64,000 nucleotides of DNA from assembly GCA_037176705.1 (NCBI GenBank), contig CM073898.1, forward strand, positions 26,582,488 through 26,646,487. Direction: 5' to 3'. This document shows positions 36,537 to 46,816 of the stretch, piece after piece. This DNA is from Molossus alvarezi (Eukaryota; Chordata; Mammalia; Chiroptera; Molossidae). Within the stretch, counting starts at the first letter, position 1, and each line of letters opens with the position of its first letter. Under the pieces are notes generated by a model. That model did no database searches, was not told where the DNA came from, and saw only the letters and a list, made by a program, of their open reading frames with translations. The translations under genes and the position numbers were made by a program.

Positions 36537-37065
36537 GCGGCTGTTTTTTCCTCTTTCCACCTCTTAGGATTATGCTGAAATGTTTTCCCTGCTAAAAACC
36601 TTGTACAAAGGCTCCCACCTGGGGGTGAAAAGCCCCCCATGCCTGGTGCATTGATTAGTAAGCGACAACTAAAACTGTGTTCACAATGCAAACTGTATTC
36701 ACATCGCAGCAGCCGGCCAACAAAAGAGCTACTGGATCCAGTGATGGCGTATTGTTTGCAGAGCTGAGCCGCTGCCTCTCCAGACAAAAACCGCATTGGA
36801 GACGTGACTTCAGGCTTCCGTGATAGTGCTGAATCATTCTGGAGCCTTCCAATACAGTGTTTTCCTCCAGATTTTGTAATAAGCAATTTCAAAGAAAAAC
36901 AGCCCAACAAGACAATATTCTTTTCAGAAATACCAGCTAAAGCATACCCAGGGGCCAGAAAATAATAGCTTTTTTCTCCTGCCCTCTGTCCTCCCACCCC
37001 TGCGTGGCTGAAACTGGGTGATGAAGCTAACTGATTCAACCTTGTATTATTCTGCCATCACTGAC

Positions 37066-37295
37066 GTTTTTTAAATCCTCACCTGAGAATATGTTTACTG
37101 ATTTTAGAGAGAGAAAGGGAGAGAGAGCGGGAGAGAAAAACATGGATGTAAGAGAGAAACATATATCGTTTGCCTTCTGTTTGCTTCCCAATCAGGACTG
37201 ACCCTGCAACCCAAGTATGTGCCCTGACCAGGAATTGAACCCTTGACATTTCAGTGTATGGGGTGATGCTCCAACCGAGCCACCTGGCCAGAGTT
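37066..37295 (-). mobile_element. VES SINE, older type
   Basis: T-rich start, AAATCCTCACCTGAGAATAT, GATTTTAGAGAGAGAAAGGG and a head ending GAGCCACCTGGCCAGAG. Flanks tcactgac (37058-37065) and tcactgtc (37296-37303) match at 7 of 8. Confidence 0.88.
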
Positions 37296-38054
37296 TCACT
37301 GTCATTTTTAAGTTGACAGACAACCTACTTTGCTTTGCTTGCCTACCAATAGAGCTCTAATGTATTTTCCACAAACACTTTTATCTCTGGAAATTGATGT
37401 CATCCTCTTTCTTACTCTTGCCCTTGGCTTTTCTTCTCTCCCAGTGAGGATTATGATTATTAGCTAAATAACAGTAAAATTCCACTAGAAAAATGAAAAG
37501 AAAATGCTATTTTAAACATAGCTTTCCATACCCAATTTACATATTAAAAATAAATATATTTTATGTGTACAAATCTATGCATAGGTGTCTCTGCATGTCC
37601 TGTGTATATATATTATACACAAATTACATGTATCTGAAACTTTCCGAAACATGGCATATGTGTGTGTGAACGTATGTAGGGATTTATATAGATCTAATCT
37701 AATTTCTAGATTAGAGATGGCAGTATGATGTAGTGAAAACAGGCTTTGTAAGTCTATTACATGTGGATTGAAAAGCAATGATTCACACATAAATTCATTC
37801 ATTCGTTATCCAACAAATACATATCATTGCCAAACACTGTCTTAGGGGCTAGAGAAATAGTGGTAAATAGGACAGATTTGCTGTTATTTAAAAAAAAAAA
37901 AAAGGGTGCTATTTGTTATTTAGAACTTATGAAGTGGATCGGTCTTCAGGTGACAGTGTTTTCAAGTGAATCACTGTCTATATGTGAGAGTGTGTGCGTG
38001 GACTCGGGCCCCCAGCAAGCGAATACGCTCCTCACACTGGCGTGAATCCTGGAC

Positions 38055-38170
38055 GGATCCAGACCCTGCACCGCCATTTACCAGCTTTACTTTCTGAGCA
38101 AGTCACATGGTTCTCCCGAGTCTCCATTTTCTTATATATAAAATGGTATGTGCAATATTATAAAACTAAA
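38055..38170 (+). mobile_element. MIR fragment
   Basis: ccatttaccagctttacttt, ctgagcaagtcacatggttc and tccattttcttatatataaa-atggt follow the MIR core. Confidence 0.6.
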
Positions 38171-38329
38171 CAGACAGGTAGCGTTTTAGTCACGTAGACA
38201 TTTTAGTAATCGAACTGACTTAACTTCCTTAACACACATTGTGGTTCTATTTTATTGTAGGATCTTCAAAATGATCTGCCTTGCAAAGCAATCAAATGTG
38301 GGATCCAAAAGTATAGCCAGTCCTCGTGA

Positions 38330-38500
38330 AAACGTGTTGCCTTGATTAATCCTTCTGGCAACTCCATGAGTGAAGAGCAGTGGTCTCCACTCTACAGATG
38401 CGGGACCTGAGATGCAGAGGTGAAGTAATCTGCCTGGAGTCACCCACAGGTTTCTGGAGGGCTGGGACACAAGCCACCACCTGCCTCCAAAGCCAGGCTT
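38330..38500 (-). mobile_element. MIR fragment
   Basis: ttgattaatccttctggcaa, ctctacagatgcgggacctg and agatgcagaggtgaagtaat follow the reversed MIR core. Confidence 0.6.
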
Positions 38501-39754
38501 GCAGTGGCTCTCGATCCCCTCACCGCGGCCCAAGGCTGTGGCAAAACAGCAATGCGGTGCTTGTGGACTTGGCATTGGCATCTGGTTCTCTTCACCCAGC
38601 TGATGCTTGCCCTTCTCCTGGACACTTCTGTGCTCCCTTATATCTCAGCTGCTACCCGATTTCTTAAAGCTAACCCTCCATTCTGCCCCGGCAGAGACAC
38701 TGGGAAGAAGGGGGCACCGGGGAGATTCAAACTGGACATGCAGTGCCTGCCAACTTCACTCAGACACCGTCTGTCTGCCCACACATCTCCTGGTCACCTG
38801 CTGGCGGGCGCTGGACCAGCCTGGTAAGCTGCTGACAGCCACTTAACCACCCAGGATATGAGGGGAGAACTGCTGGAACCTGACTGATTACCCCTTCCTA
38901 ATCGCTGGAGTCTCATCAATCCTTGAACTCTCCAAATATTGAGCAATAAGAACTTGATTCACAGACACATGATGGTCATAGGAGGCCCCGCTACTGAGCT
39001 ATGAAATTCAGGAAAAGCAGGGGAATAGGAAGACGGCCAGGGGCTACCTTGAAACTATTTTATATATAATCAGTGAGAAATGGAGGCAAGCTCCTACTTA
39101 CAAAATTATTATTTTTGTTCAGCAAGATATATAGACTTAATTTTGCACAGAAAATTGCATAGGGAAAAACCTCTCAGTAGAGCCACTGAGAAGCAATTTA
39201 ATATTTTTAATAAGGCAAATCTTTCTGATCACAACTATTTAGCCATGAAATCTTAAAATCTAATCAAAGTCTGTTTTTAATAAATGCTGCTTTACCAGTT
39301 TTATTGTCCACTTAAACACGTAAGAAAATTAACATTCTTTACATGCTTAAATTGAATCCTAATGACAAACACTGAGCTTTCTAACTGCCACTTGGGTAAG
39401 TTAGTGCCTCTAAAATATGGGTTTGCTTTTCTGATATTTGGTCTCAAAATTATAAATAAGGTCACTTTACCCAACAGCCCACAAATTTCTAAACAGTTTT
39501 ATCTTGCTCCCCAGCAGTCATTTAGAAACATAAAAACACAATATGTGGCATAACAAATAAGAACACTTGAGAGGTTTTGTATTTCATTCATTAACATTTC
39601 TTCAAAGGATTTGGGCAGGAGTTAGTCCCCTCCTGTGACTGGCACCAGGAGAGGTGACATGACTAGTGTCATTCAGTGAGACAGGAGGGAGCAATCTCCT
39701 CACTTTGGAAGTTCTCTCTCTAGGGTAGTGCCCAGCACACTGGCCTGGTGCGCA

Positions 39755-39890
39755 GTGGATCAGGGCTCTGAGTTATATTGCAAAGCCACGTTGCCTAGCT
39801 GAGACTCACAGTCCTCCTCTAGAAAATAAGAATAATCTTAACACCTACCTCATGGGATTCTGAGAGGACTTAATTCAACCTTATAAAAAT
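39755..39890 (+). mobile_element. MIR fragment
   Basis: tcctcctctagaaaataaga, ataatcttaacacctacctc and atgggattctgagaggactt match the 3' half of MIR. Confidence 0.7.
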
Positions 39891-40159
39891 GTTTGCAAAC
39901 CCAAATCTTCCCCTTATTAAAGTAAGAAAGTATAGCATCTTTCTGATTGCTTGTCTGTCTACTTACTCTGACCAGGCTCAAATACACAACTTGGGCCATG
40001 TTTGCGGCGTCATCTCTTTCACTGTTTAAAACGACCCTTTTCCATTGCCATAGACTGGTCCTAAAACGGTTGCCCTGGTCCCTGAGAGTTACAAAAATGT
40101 GTGAACGAACCAACACAAAACCACTGCACGGCTAGGAAAACAAATTTGGCATTGCTGTG

Positions 40160-40395
40160 CCTACTGCCAGGGTCTTCCCAGCCGCTGTGCAGCGTGGCTC
40201 CCGCACCCACTTCCTGCAGCCTTGTCCCACGAGAGCTCACCGGCGGACATGCATTTTATCTTGCGTAGCTGCTGTCCCCTCCATGGAAATGCAAGCTCCA
40301 CTAGGACAGGGCTGTTTGTCTGTCTCACTCACTGTCCTGTCCCTCCCACTAAGAACAATGATTGACATACAGGAGAATGAATGGATCATAAACAG
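40160..40395 (+). mobile_element. L2 3' end
   Basis: gcaagctccactaggacagg, gctgtttgtctgtctcactc and acatacaggagaatgaatgg resemble the L2 terminus. Confidence 0.6.
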
Positions 40396-40540
40396 CACGT
40401 GACCATTACACACCTGCTCATATATCTTTGGCCAAAGGAAACCTGAAAATCATTAAAAGGGCTCATTAAGACTTAGGTTGCTTTTAATATTTCAATTCTG
40501 ATATGTCAAAGTCCACAATCAAATAATTTGGTTATTTTTC

Positions 40541-40775
40541 TTTTTTATCCTCACCTGAGGACATTTTCCCATTTTTTGTTCAGACAGAGTGGGAGGGAGA
40601 GAGAAAGAGAGAGACATCGACACGAAAGGGACACACCGAATGGCTGCCACCAGCATGACCCAACCAGGGCCGGGGACAAACTGCAACTGAGGTACATGCC
40701 CTTAGGGGGAACTGAACCTGGGTCTCTCCGGACCACAGGCCAACGCTCTAACCGCTGAGCCAAACTGGCCAGGGC
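40541..40775 (-). mobile_element. VES SINE, young type
   Basis: Reversed young copy with head ending GAGCCAAACTGGCCAGGGC. The 18-nt target duplication ataatttggttatttttc (one change) occurs at 40523-40540 and 40776-40793. Confidence 0.96.
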
Positions 40776-40935
40776 ATAATCTGGTTATTTTTCACATCTT
40801 CTGCCATTGGTTTCATCAACAGTTTCTTATTCAAGTTATCTTTGTCCTTCCAGTTTTTCTCTCCGCGAAGAGGAGTATAGTTCATGCCTCAGATACTAAT
40901 CTTAGATTTATAGAAGCATAAGCCCTAGTGAGGGA

Positions 40936-41285
40936 GTGCTAAAGACTGAATGTACATGTCCCTCCCCAAATCAGATGTTGAAACCTAATTCCCAGCAGGA
41001 TGCTGTTTGGAGATAAAGGCTTTGGAAGACACTTGGTCAGCAGGGCAAATCCTCGTGAATAAGATTGACGGCCTTACCAAAGAGTTCCAGAGCTTCCTCC
41101 CCACTTGCCCCACGTGAGGACCCGTAGAGAAGACAGCTGTCTATGAACCAAAAAAAGGGTTCTCACCAGACACCAAATCTGCCAGAACCTTCGTCTTGGG
41201 TTTCCCAGCCTCTAGAATTGTGAGAAATACATTTCTGTTGTTTACAAGCCGCCCAGTGTGTGGTGTTGCTACAGCAGCCAGGTGA
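40936..41285 (+). mobile_element. MLT1-type (ERVL-MaLR) solo LTR
   Basis: tgctaaagactgaatgtaca, ttgaaacctaattcccagca, tcaccagacaccaaatctgc, tcccagcctctagaattgtg and atacatttctgttgtttaca follow the MLT1 LTR order. No internal retroviral sequence is present. Confidence 0.85.
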
Positions 41286-42368
41286 CAGGGGGCGCCCCTC
41301 CCCCGTGCGAGTTTCCATGTACCTTCCAATCTACTCGCCTGGGCCATGACTCACCATTTGATATTCATAAATTCCCATTGTAAACTCAATCAGAAGGAGC
41401 CAAAGTGTGATTATAAACAGCACTAATAATAAACAGGCACAAAAATGTTTACCACCCTCTGTTCCCACAGCACTGGGGAGATGTCAGATGGCTCTGCGGC
41501 AGATTGGAGAGAGGGGGTTGTGTGAGAAGTCGTACCCCAACTGCTAGTGATGCAGTTTCCATATTTTACAGTTTGGGAATTACTATTTAGAAAACTCCAG
41601 CTTTGTTCATGAGCTGTAACAGTAGAAGATGAGCCCTCAGGGATCTTTAAAGATAAAAATCCGGTGGAGATGGAGGAGCAGATGAAAAAAATCCCACCAT
41701 GCTGTCGCTCTCATGAGTCTGTGACAGGGACATCCCTCTATCTTTATACCACCACACAGTGGACAAGGTTTGACGACAGAGGGAAGGGACAATTTTTTCC
41801 CCCTAGATTTGCTCTCCTCATGTCTCTGGCTCCTGGAGTTTGGAAAACACTTCATTGTGCAGGACCTTCCTAAATGAAACTCTGCACTTGCCCAGGAAGG
41901 AAGAGGATGAGATTCGCTTCCACTTCCGGAGCCGGTGCAGACACGTGCGAAGGGGAGAGCAACGCGGCGCAGGTGGGGGTGGGGGTGTCTCCCTGTCAGC
42001 CCGTCTCACCTAGGGTTTTCCTGTTTCCTTTGTGACCCTCACTTGGCCACTTCTGCATTCAGGGAACTTTCCAGACAAGCCTCGTGACTGGCTACCCGAG
42101 AGACACACAGGCCTTACATGTATCGTGTCTACTTCCAGAGAGAAAGCAGCAATGTAGATGGAGGACAATGTCATGTTTGAGGGCACTGGCTTCATCTAGA
42201 AAGTCTAAATTAGTCCCCAAAGTGTGCCTAGAGGCTACCAATACATTCATTTCTCTTTTAGACCTCATCACAGAAGTTCTTCGGTGCTTTGGCACAGCCA
42301 AGGGGTCCCAGGGGGGAAGGGGTCGCAGCTCGGGCCACAAGTGTGTAACGTGCAGAGAAGGTACTCAC

Positions 42369-42468
42369 CAGCACTGACAGTGATGGCTTCAATAAACTGC
42401 TCCCTCCAGCTGTTTGTCCCGACCACAAGGGCGAGGTTTGTCTTCTTGATAAGTTTGTCCACGGTGCT
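42369..42468 (-). CDS. SLC8A1: SLC8A1 exon 10, end of the large cytosolic loop before TM6
   Basis: This 100-nt exon enters in phase 0 and leaves with one base of a Gly codon. The peptide runs STVDKLIKKTNLALVVGTNS then WREQFIEAITVSAG. It joins CBD2 to the second membrane half of the exchanger and forms part of the cytosolic segment next to the membrane. It looks unchanged from the other mammalian NCX1 proteins I can recall. The acceptor is tgtctag/AGCACC and the donor GCTG/gtgagt, a near-consensus donor. The following intron (24160-42368) is 18.2 kb. Confidence 0.96.
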
Positions 42469-45400
42469 CTAGACAGGTTGAAAAGAGTAAGACAGTGACT
42501 GCTGGGTTAGTGAGACCTTGGGAAATCCGACCCTGATGGTTTTGAAATCCCAGAGTTGTGTAAAGGGTGGCAGATGTTAGGCTCAGAACAACAGTATTGA
42601 CATCAAACACTGTTATGATTATGCAAACAGGCTTAGTCCTTACTTGGAAACATACTGAAATGGAAACGCGTTCTTAGCAAACGCAGGCCTCCGTCACTGC
42701 CTAGATGGCCAAGGAGGAACGGCGTTAGGGTCCAGAAGAGCAGATGTTGCGAAGGCCCCTCTCCCTCCCCCTGAATGCTTTATGAACTTGCTTCTCGACT
42801 AGCTTTATCTACAGCGTACTGTCTGCAACTGAATTAACATATGCTCCGCTCAGCAGTTACATATCTGTAAATAGCCAGAAGTGGCAGATAGATCAGAACA
42901 CTGGAAACTGTCATTGTACTTTTGTTTATCAATACATTGCAGCCAGACAGCAAAACCTCAAAATTGCTGCTGTGCGATCGATCATCCATAAATGGATTTT
43001 TCTCTGGCTCCTGATTTTGTCAGCCCGGTGGCTATCACAGAATTCACTCTCACCCTACTGTTGCAAACAAGAAATCACAAGACAAGGAATGGTCAATTCA
43101 TAGAGTTTAGGGCACGTTGCAATTGACCTGACACTGAATTACCCCCCTGCTTTACTCACACTGAACCTCTTATTTCTCTTTTTCTTTCAACCATTTTTAA
43201 ACACTTGGTTTTTACAATGAACACTTTTTAGCTTTCTAATTGTCAGCCAAGCTTTTGCAAGAAAGCTAAGAAAGCAGGTGCACCCAAAGCACTACTGCGC
43301 ATCACAGCCACTACAGGGAGGAGGGTCATGACCAGGACGTGAGGCTGCTCTCCCCAGAGGAACTAGCACATCAACTAGTCTACACACACCCACACTTACT
43401 GTCAGAGCATCCTCGAACTCCCACTCATTGCAAAGAGGCAAAAACACGTGTTATTTGTCTTAGGTCAAACTCTGTACATGCTTAATGCAGTGTATCTGAA
43501 CTGATTACGGTTTGAGACAGAGAGCACATTATCAGCTAACTGGGAGTTTTTTAAAAAATTACTCTGAGAAGCCTGTACAGAAGGCCAAAGCAAAATCAGA
43601 ATGTCAAGTGTGTTAGTTCAGTAAGAGTCATTTGAACGGACTTGAAATATTGAGATGACATGAGAGGGTCCATCTCCACCTGGCCCACTCTGTATCTCCA
43701 TCATTCTTTGCTAGCTTATTTGTCCCAGGGTGGTGCTCTTTCAGCCTCTGGTCTTGTGTTGAGAGCTGCTAGTGCTCCTGATGATAGCTGTAGCTGTCCC
43801 TGCTCTTGGCCACCATAACGTGAAGCGCATGACAAGAATCTGCCTTTTCTCTCTCGACTCAGCCACACCTCGTCAAGCACCCTGAGTGTCTTGGCTGAGC
43901 TCTGTGTAGAATGTAACAAGAAAGAACCTTGAGCCCTGGCCAGTTTGGCTCAGCGGTTAGAGCGTCGGCCTGCGGTCCGGAGAGACCCGGGTTCGGTTCC
44001 CGCTAAGGGCACGTACTTCGGTTGCAGTTTGTCCCCGGCCCTGGTCGGTCGTGCGGGTGGCAGCCACTCGATGTGTCCCTTCATGTCGATGTTTCTCTCT
44101 CTCTCTCCCTTCCTCTCTCTCCCTCCCACTCTATCTGTACAAAAAATGGAAAAATATCCTCGGGTGAGGATAAAAAAAAAAAAAAAAAAAAAGAAAGAAC
44201 CTTGATTTTTTTTCTACATGTCATGGAAACTTGGGGCAGGTCTCTCTCCAAAGGTGCCCTCTTTGTCCTGAAGCCCAGGCAGAAAATCCCATGCTTATCC
44301 CCTGGAGATAAACAGTTGAACAGATAAACTGGTCTAACAGTTGAATACAGAATTGACTCAAGAAATATCTATAAAGAACAACATTTTAAGATAATCTAAA
44401 CTTGAAATTTATAAATACATAATACTCAGGCTTGATTGTCAACTTCAGTTTATGTCAACCGTGGGGGGCTAGGAGACAGCTTGGGTTCTTCCTAGGACTT
44501 AATTTGCATACAGGTGGAGAGAATAAGATGAACCTGACGTGAGATGCTTGAACTTGGACAGCACCACCTATGTTTGCCTCGAGGTCGCCTACACTCCAGT
44601 GATGAACTCTTCACTGTCCCAGCCTGGTTAGCGACTGCTGTAACCTCACTTCGGCGATGGGTTTTAGGAAAACCAAGCCCTCAGTCACAAGTAAACAAGA
44701 ACCCAGTGGGCAAAACACAGTGGGACATTGTAAGATGTCACCCAAATTTGGCATTTTAATGCAGTTCTGAGACCTTTAAACAAGTTCTTTAAAATAATCA
44801 TAGTTTAGAAAAAGACATTTCTTAAAGGAATATGTAATATAAAAATTGATATTTGAGGGCACTTCATAAAAATGCTCCACGGTGCTCTTCACTGATAACA
44901 GTAGCTGTACGAATGAACTTTGAAGAGATGTTAGGAAATAGTCTATGGAAGGTATTCTAGGAAGATAAGTTCCCCCAAACAACTAGACTTATGTAAAGAG
45001 ACTTGGGGGACTTTTTAATGCTCAGATCACTAGAATGGTTACCAAAGAGAGCTTTGGACTCAAGGAAGCTTTGCCGTCTGGAAGACCACACTGCCATTCC
45101 CAAGCCAGCACTTCCTCCGGGAAGGTACCGAGATTGCTCTTCCCAGTCCCGGCACATGGAAGGGGAAGGTTGGGGGCGGTGCCATAAGGGAGAGAACACA
45201 CAGTTCCCCATCAGTGACCTGGGAGGGGTGGGAGACAAGCTTATACAGAAATGCCAAGCCACAGAGTCCCCGCTGCGGCAGGGGGCACCAGGCCCTCTGA
45301 TTCCGGATGAAAAGAAGGTGCACGAAGAAGAGTGAGGTCGGACACATTGGACAGACGGGCCCATGGAAAGGGGCGGTCTGGGATATCTGTACTCTGGAAT

Positions 45401-46685
45401 TACAGGTAGCTCGTGTGTGTGCGGTGACCCAGGTTCCAGATCAAGCAACAGGCGAGCTACGGTGGTCGGGGTCTGCCTAGTCAGCACTGATGCTGGAATT
45501 CACCCCGCTTTCTCTGTCTCGGGGGCGAGTGAAAACAAACGTTAACAGATAGATTTCCAGTCGCCTGGAGGGGAACGTTTAATTGCATTTTTATCTTTTA
45601 AAAATTCTACTTTAATTGCAAAGGCATTTTCACTCTCCACCTGTCTTCCATCAGCCACCTCAATTTATGAACTAAATTAAAAATACAAATAATTAATGGT
45701 CTCAGCTAAAGGGAAAGAGGCCGCAGCAACGGAATGTCCAGGTGAAAGAGTGAAGCGTCCAAGTTGGTGGCCTGAGTCCCCCTTCTGGAATCCTCATTCT
45801 GCTTCCCAGACAGGAGCAGAGTCTGCTCTTGAAAAACAAGCGAGAAGACACTGCTGTGCTCTGGATTCGTAATTCCAAGAGCCAGGGGAACGCCTCTCCT
45901 TTCCATGCCCCTTGCAGAACGAAGGTGTGGCGTCTTCTCGGACGTTGGGGCTCTGAGTGAGACGGGAGGGGACGTGGCTAGGGGCAGAGGGAGCAGCTAA
46001 GAACAGACAGGAACTTGCACCTCTGCACACTAAGCTCACCCTAAAGCCCATTTGTTTAGCTTCTGCAAAATAACCGTCATCATCCAGAGAACTGGGAATC
46101 TAATTTCATCAGCACAATTATAAGCTCTCTGGTTACAGGCCTATACCTTCAGTATGTTGATGGTGTGAAAATGTCCTGGAATCTTAAGAGGGTGACTAAA
46201 TATAAATGGGAGTTGGTCGATGGGATGTTCCGTAAAGAGAGCTGACATCTCCCCTCCAAAACAGAAGCCTCCTAATTTTCAGCACCTAACCAAAGCTCCC
46301 TCAATTTTGGTGTGATTGCTTTGCTTCTAATAGATGTATTAGCTTTTTCAAATGCAGCCTGGTTTCTCCTACACATAGCACTCTTTTGAAATCTACCTCT
46401 GGTTTTTCCTTGCTACTTTCTCAGACAAAGCCCTCCCTTTGGACTGCCTCTGACCCTTTGGCAGATGCCGCCCACCGGACCCTGGTTCTGACGCTGTTTG
46501 GTTTGGGAAAACTCTTGATTCCCGACTAACTCTCTAATTCCAGTTCTGCTCCGAAGGCCTCTTGGTTGCTGAGCAAGTTGCTGAAATTACATCTGCCTCT
46601 TTTTCTGGAAAGTGACACTAGGAAGGAAGGAGGTTTGATCCCAGGATGGCCCTGGCCTCCCTGGTGGGCAGTGTGGTGAGCATAC
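42469..46685 (-). other. SLC8A1: SLC8A1 intron 9
   Basis: This 4217-nt intron contains one full VES SINE (43933-44190) with a 15-nt target duplication. The segment about 42780-43080 lacks recognisable repeats and has a non-random look (see findings). At 44210-46685 I see unique sequence with no assignable repeat and no coding signal. Confidence 0.85.
43933..44190 (+). mobile_element. VES SINE, young type, full length
   Basis: Complete copy, very close to the one at 19504-19760, with a long pure A tail. The perfect 15-nt target duplication aagaaagaaccttga occurs at 43918-43932 and 44191-44205, so this looks like one of the most recent insertions here. Confidence 0.98.
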
Positions 46686-46816
46686 CTTGAATTCATAGGA
46701 TTCTTCGATGATCACTTCCAGCCGAGTGTGTTCTCCCAGGATGGGGCGTCCCAGTTCTGCAATGCGCCTCTCCTCCTCCTCTTTGCTGGTCAGCGGCTGC
46801 TTGTCATCACATTCCT
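46686..46816 (-). CDS. SLC8A1: SLC8A1 exon 9, constant C-terminal part of CBD2
   Basis: This 131-nt constitutive exon enters in phase 1 and leaves on a codon boundary. The peptide starts EECDDKQPLTSKEEEERRIA and ends with the CBD2 strand LEVIIEESYEFK. The acidic run and the EESYEF strand close the second Ca2+-binding domain, and the glutamates here include a residue (Glu648 in the literature) that contributes to Ca2+ coordination. The acceptor is ttcacag/AGGAAT and the donor CAAG/gtatgc. I recall Tyr in human and dog where this copy has Cys (EECDDK, TGT at 46809-46811). Met to Leu (RIAELGRP) and Lys to Arg (GEHTRLEV) are further mild differences, also from memory. Confidence 0.95.

Larger units (their letters stand above)
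24160..42368 (-). other. SLC8A1: SLC8A1 intron 10
   Basis: This 18.2-kb intron lies between exons 10 and 11. Recognisable contents are listed separately: L2 with a nested MER5A, a URR1/SPIN-like hAT, a small Tigger-like element, two MLT1 LTRs, four VES SINEs, MIRs and long dinucleotide tracts. Stretches without an assignment are about 25300-26160 (a GC-rich patch at 25600-25790), 27870-28490, 28950-29500, 30080-33740 (AT-rich, a (GT)n-like run near 31213-31250), 33940-34400, 36570-37040 (discussed as a candidate conserved element with a long ORF), 37300-37790, 38500-39750 and 41290-42368. Confidence 0.8.
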
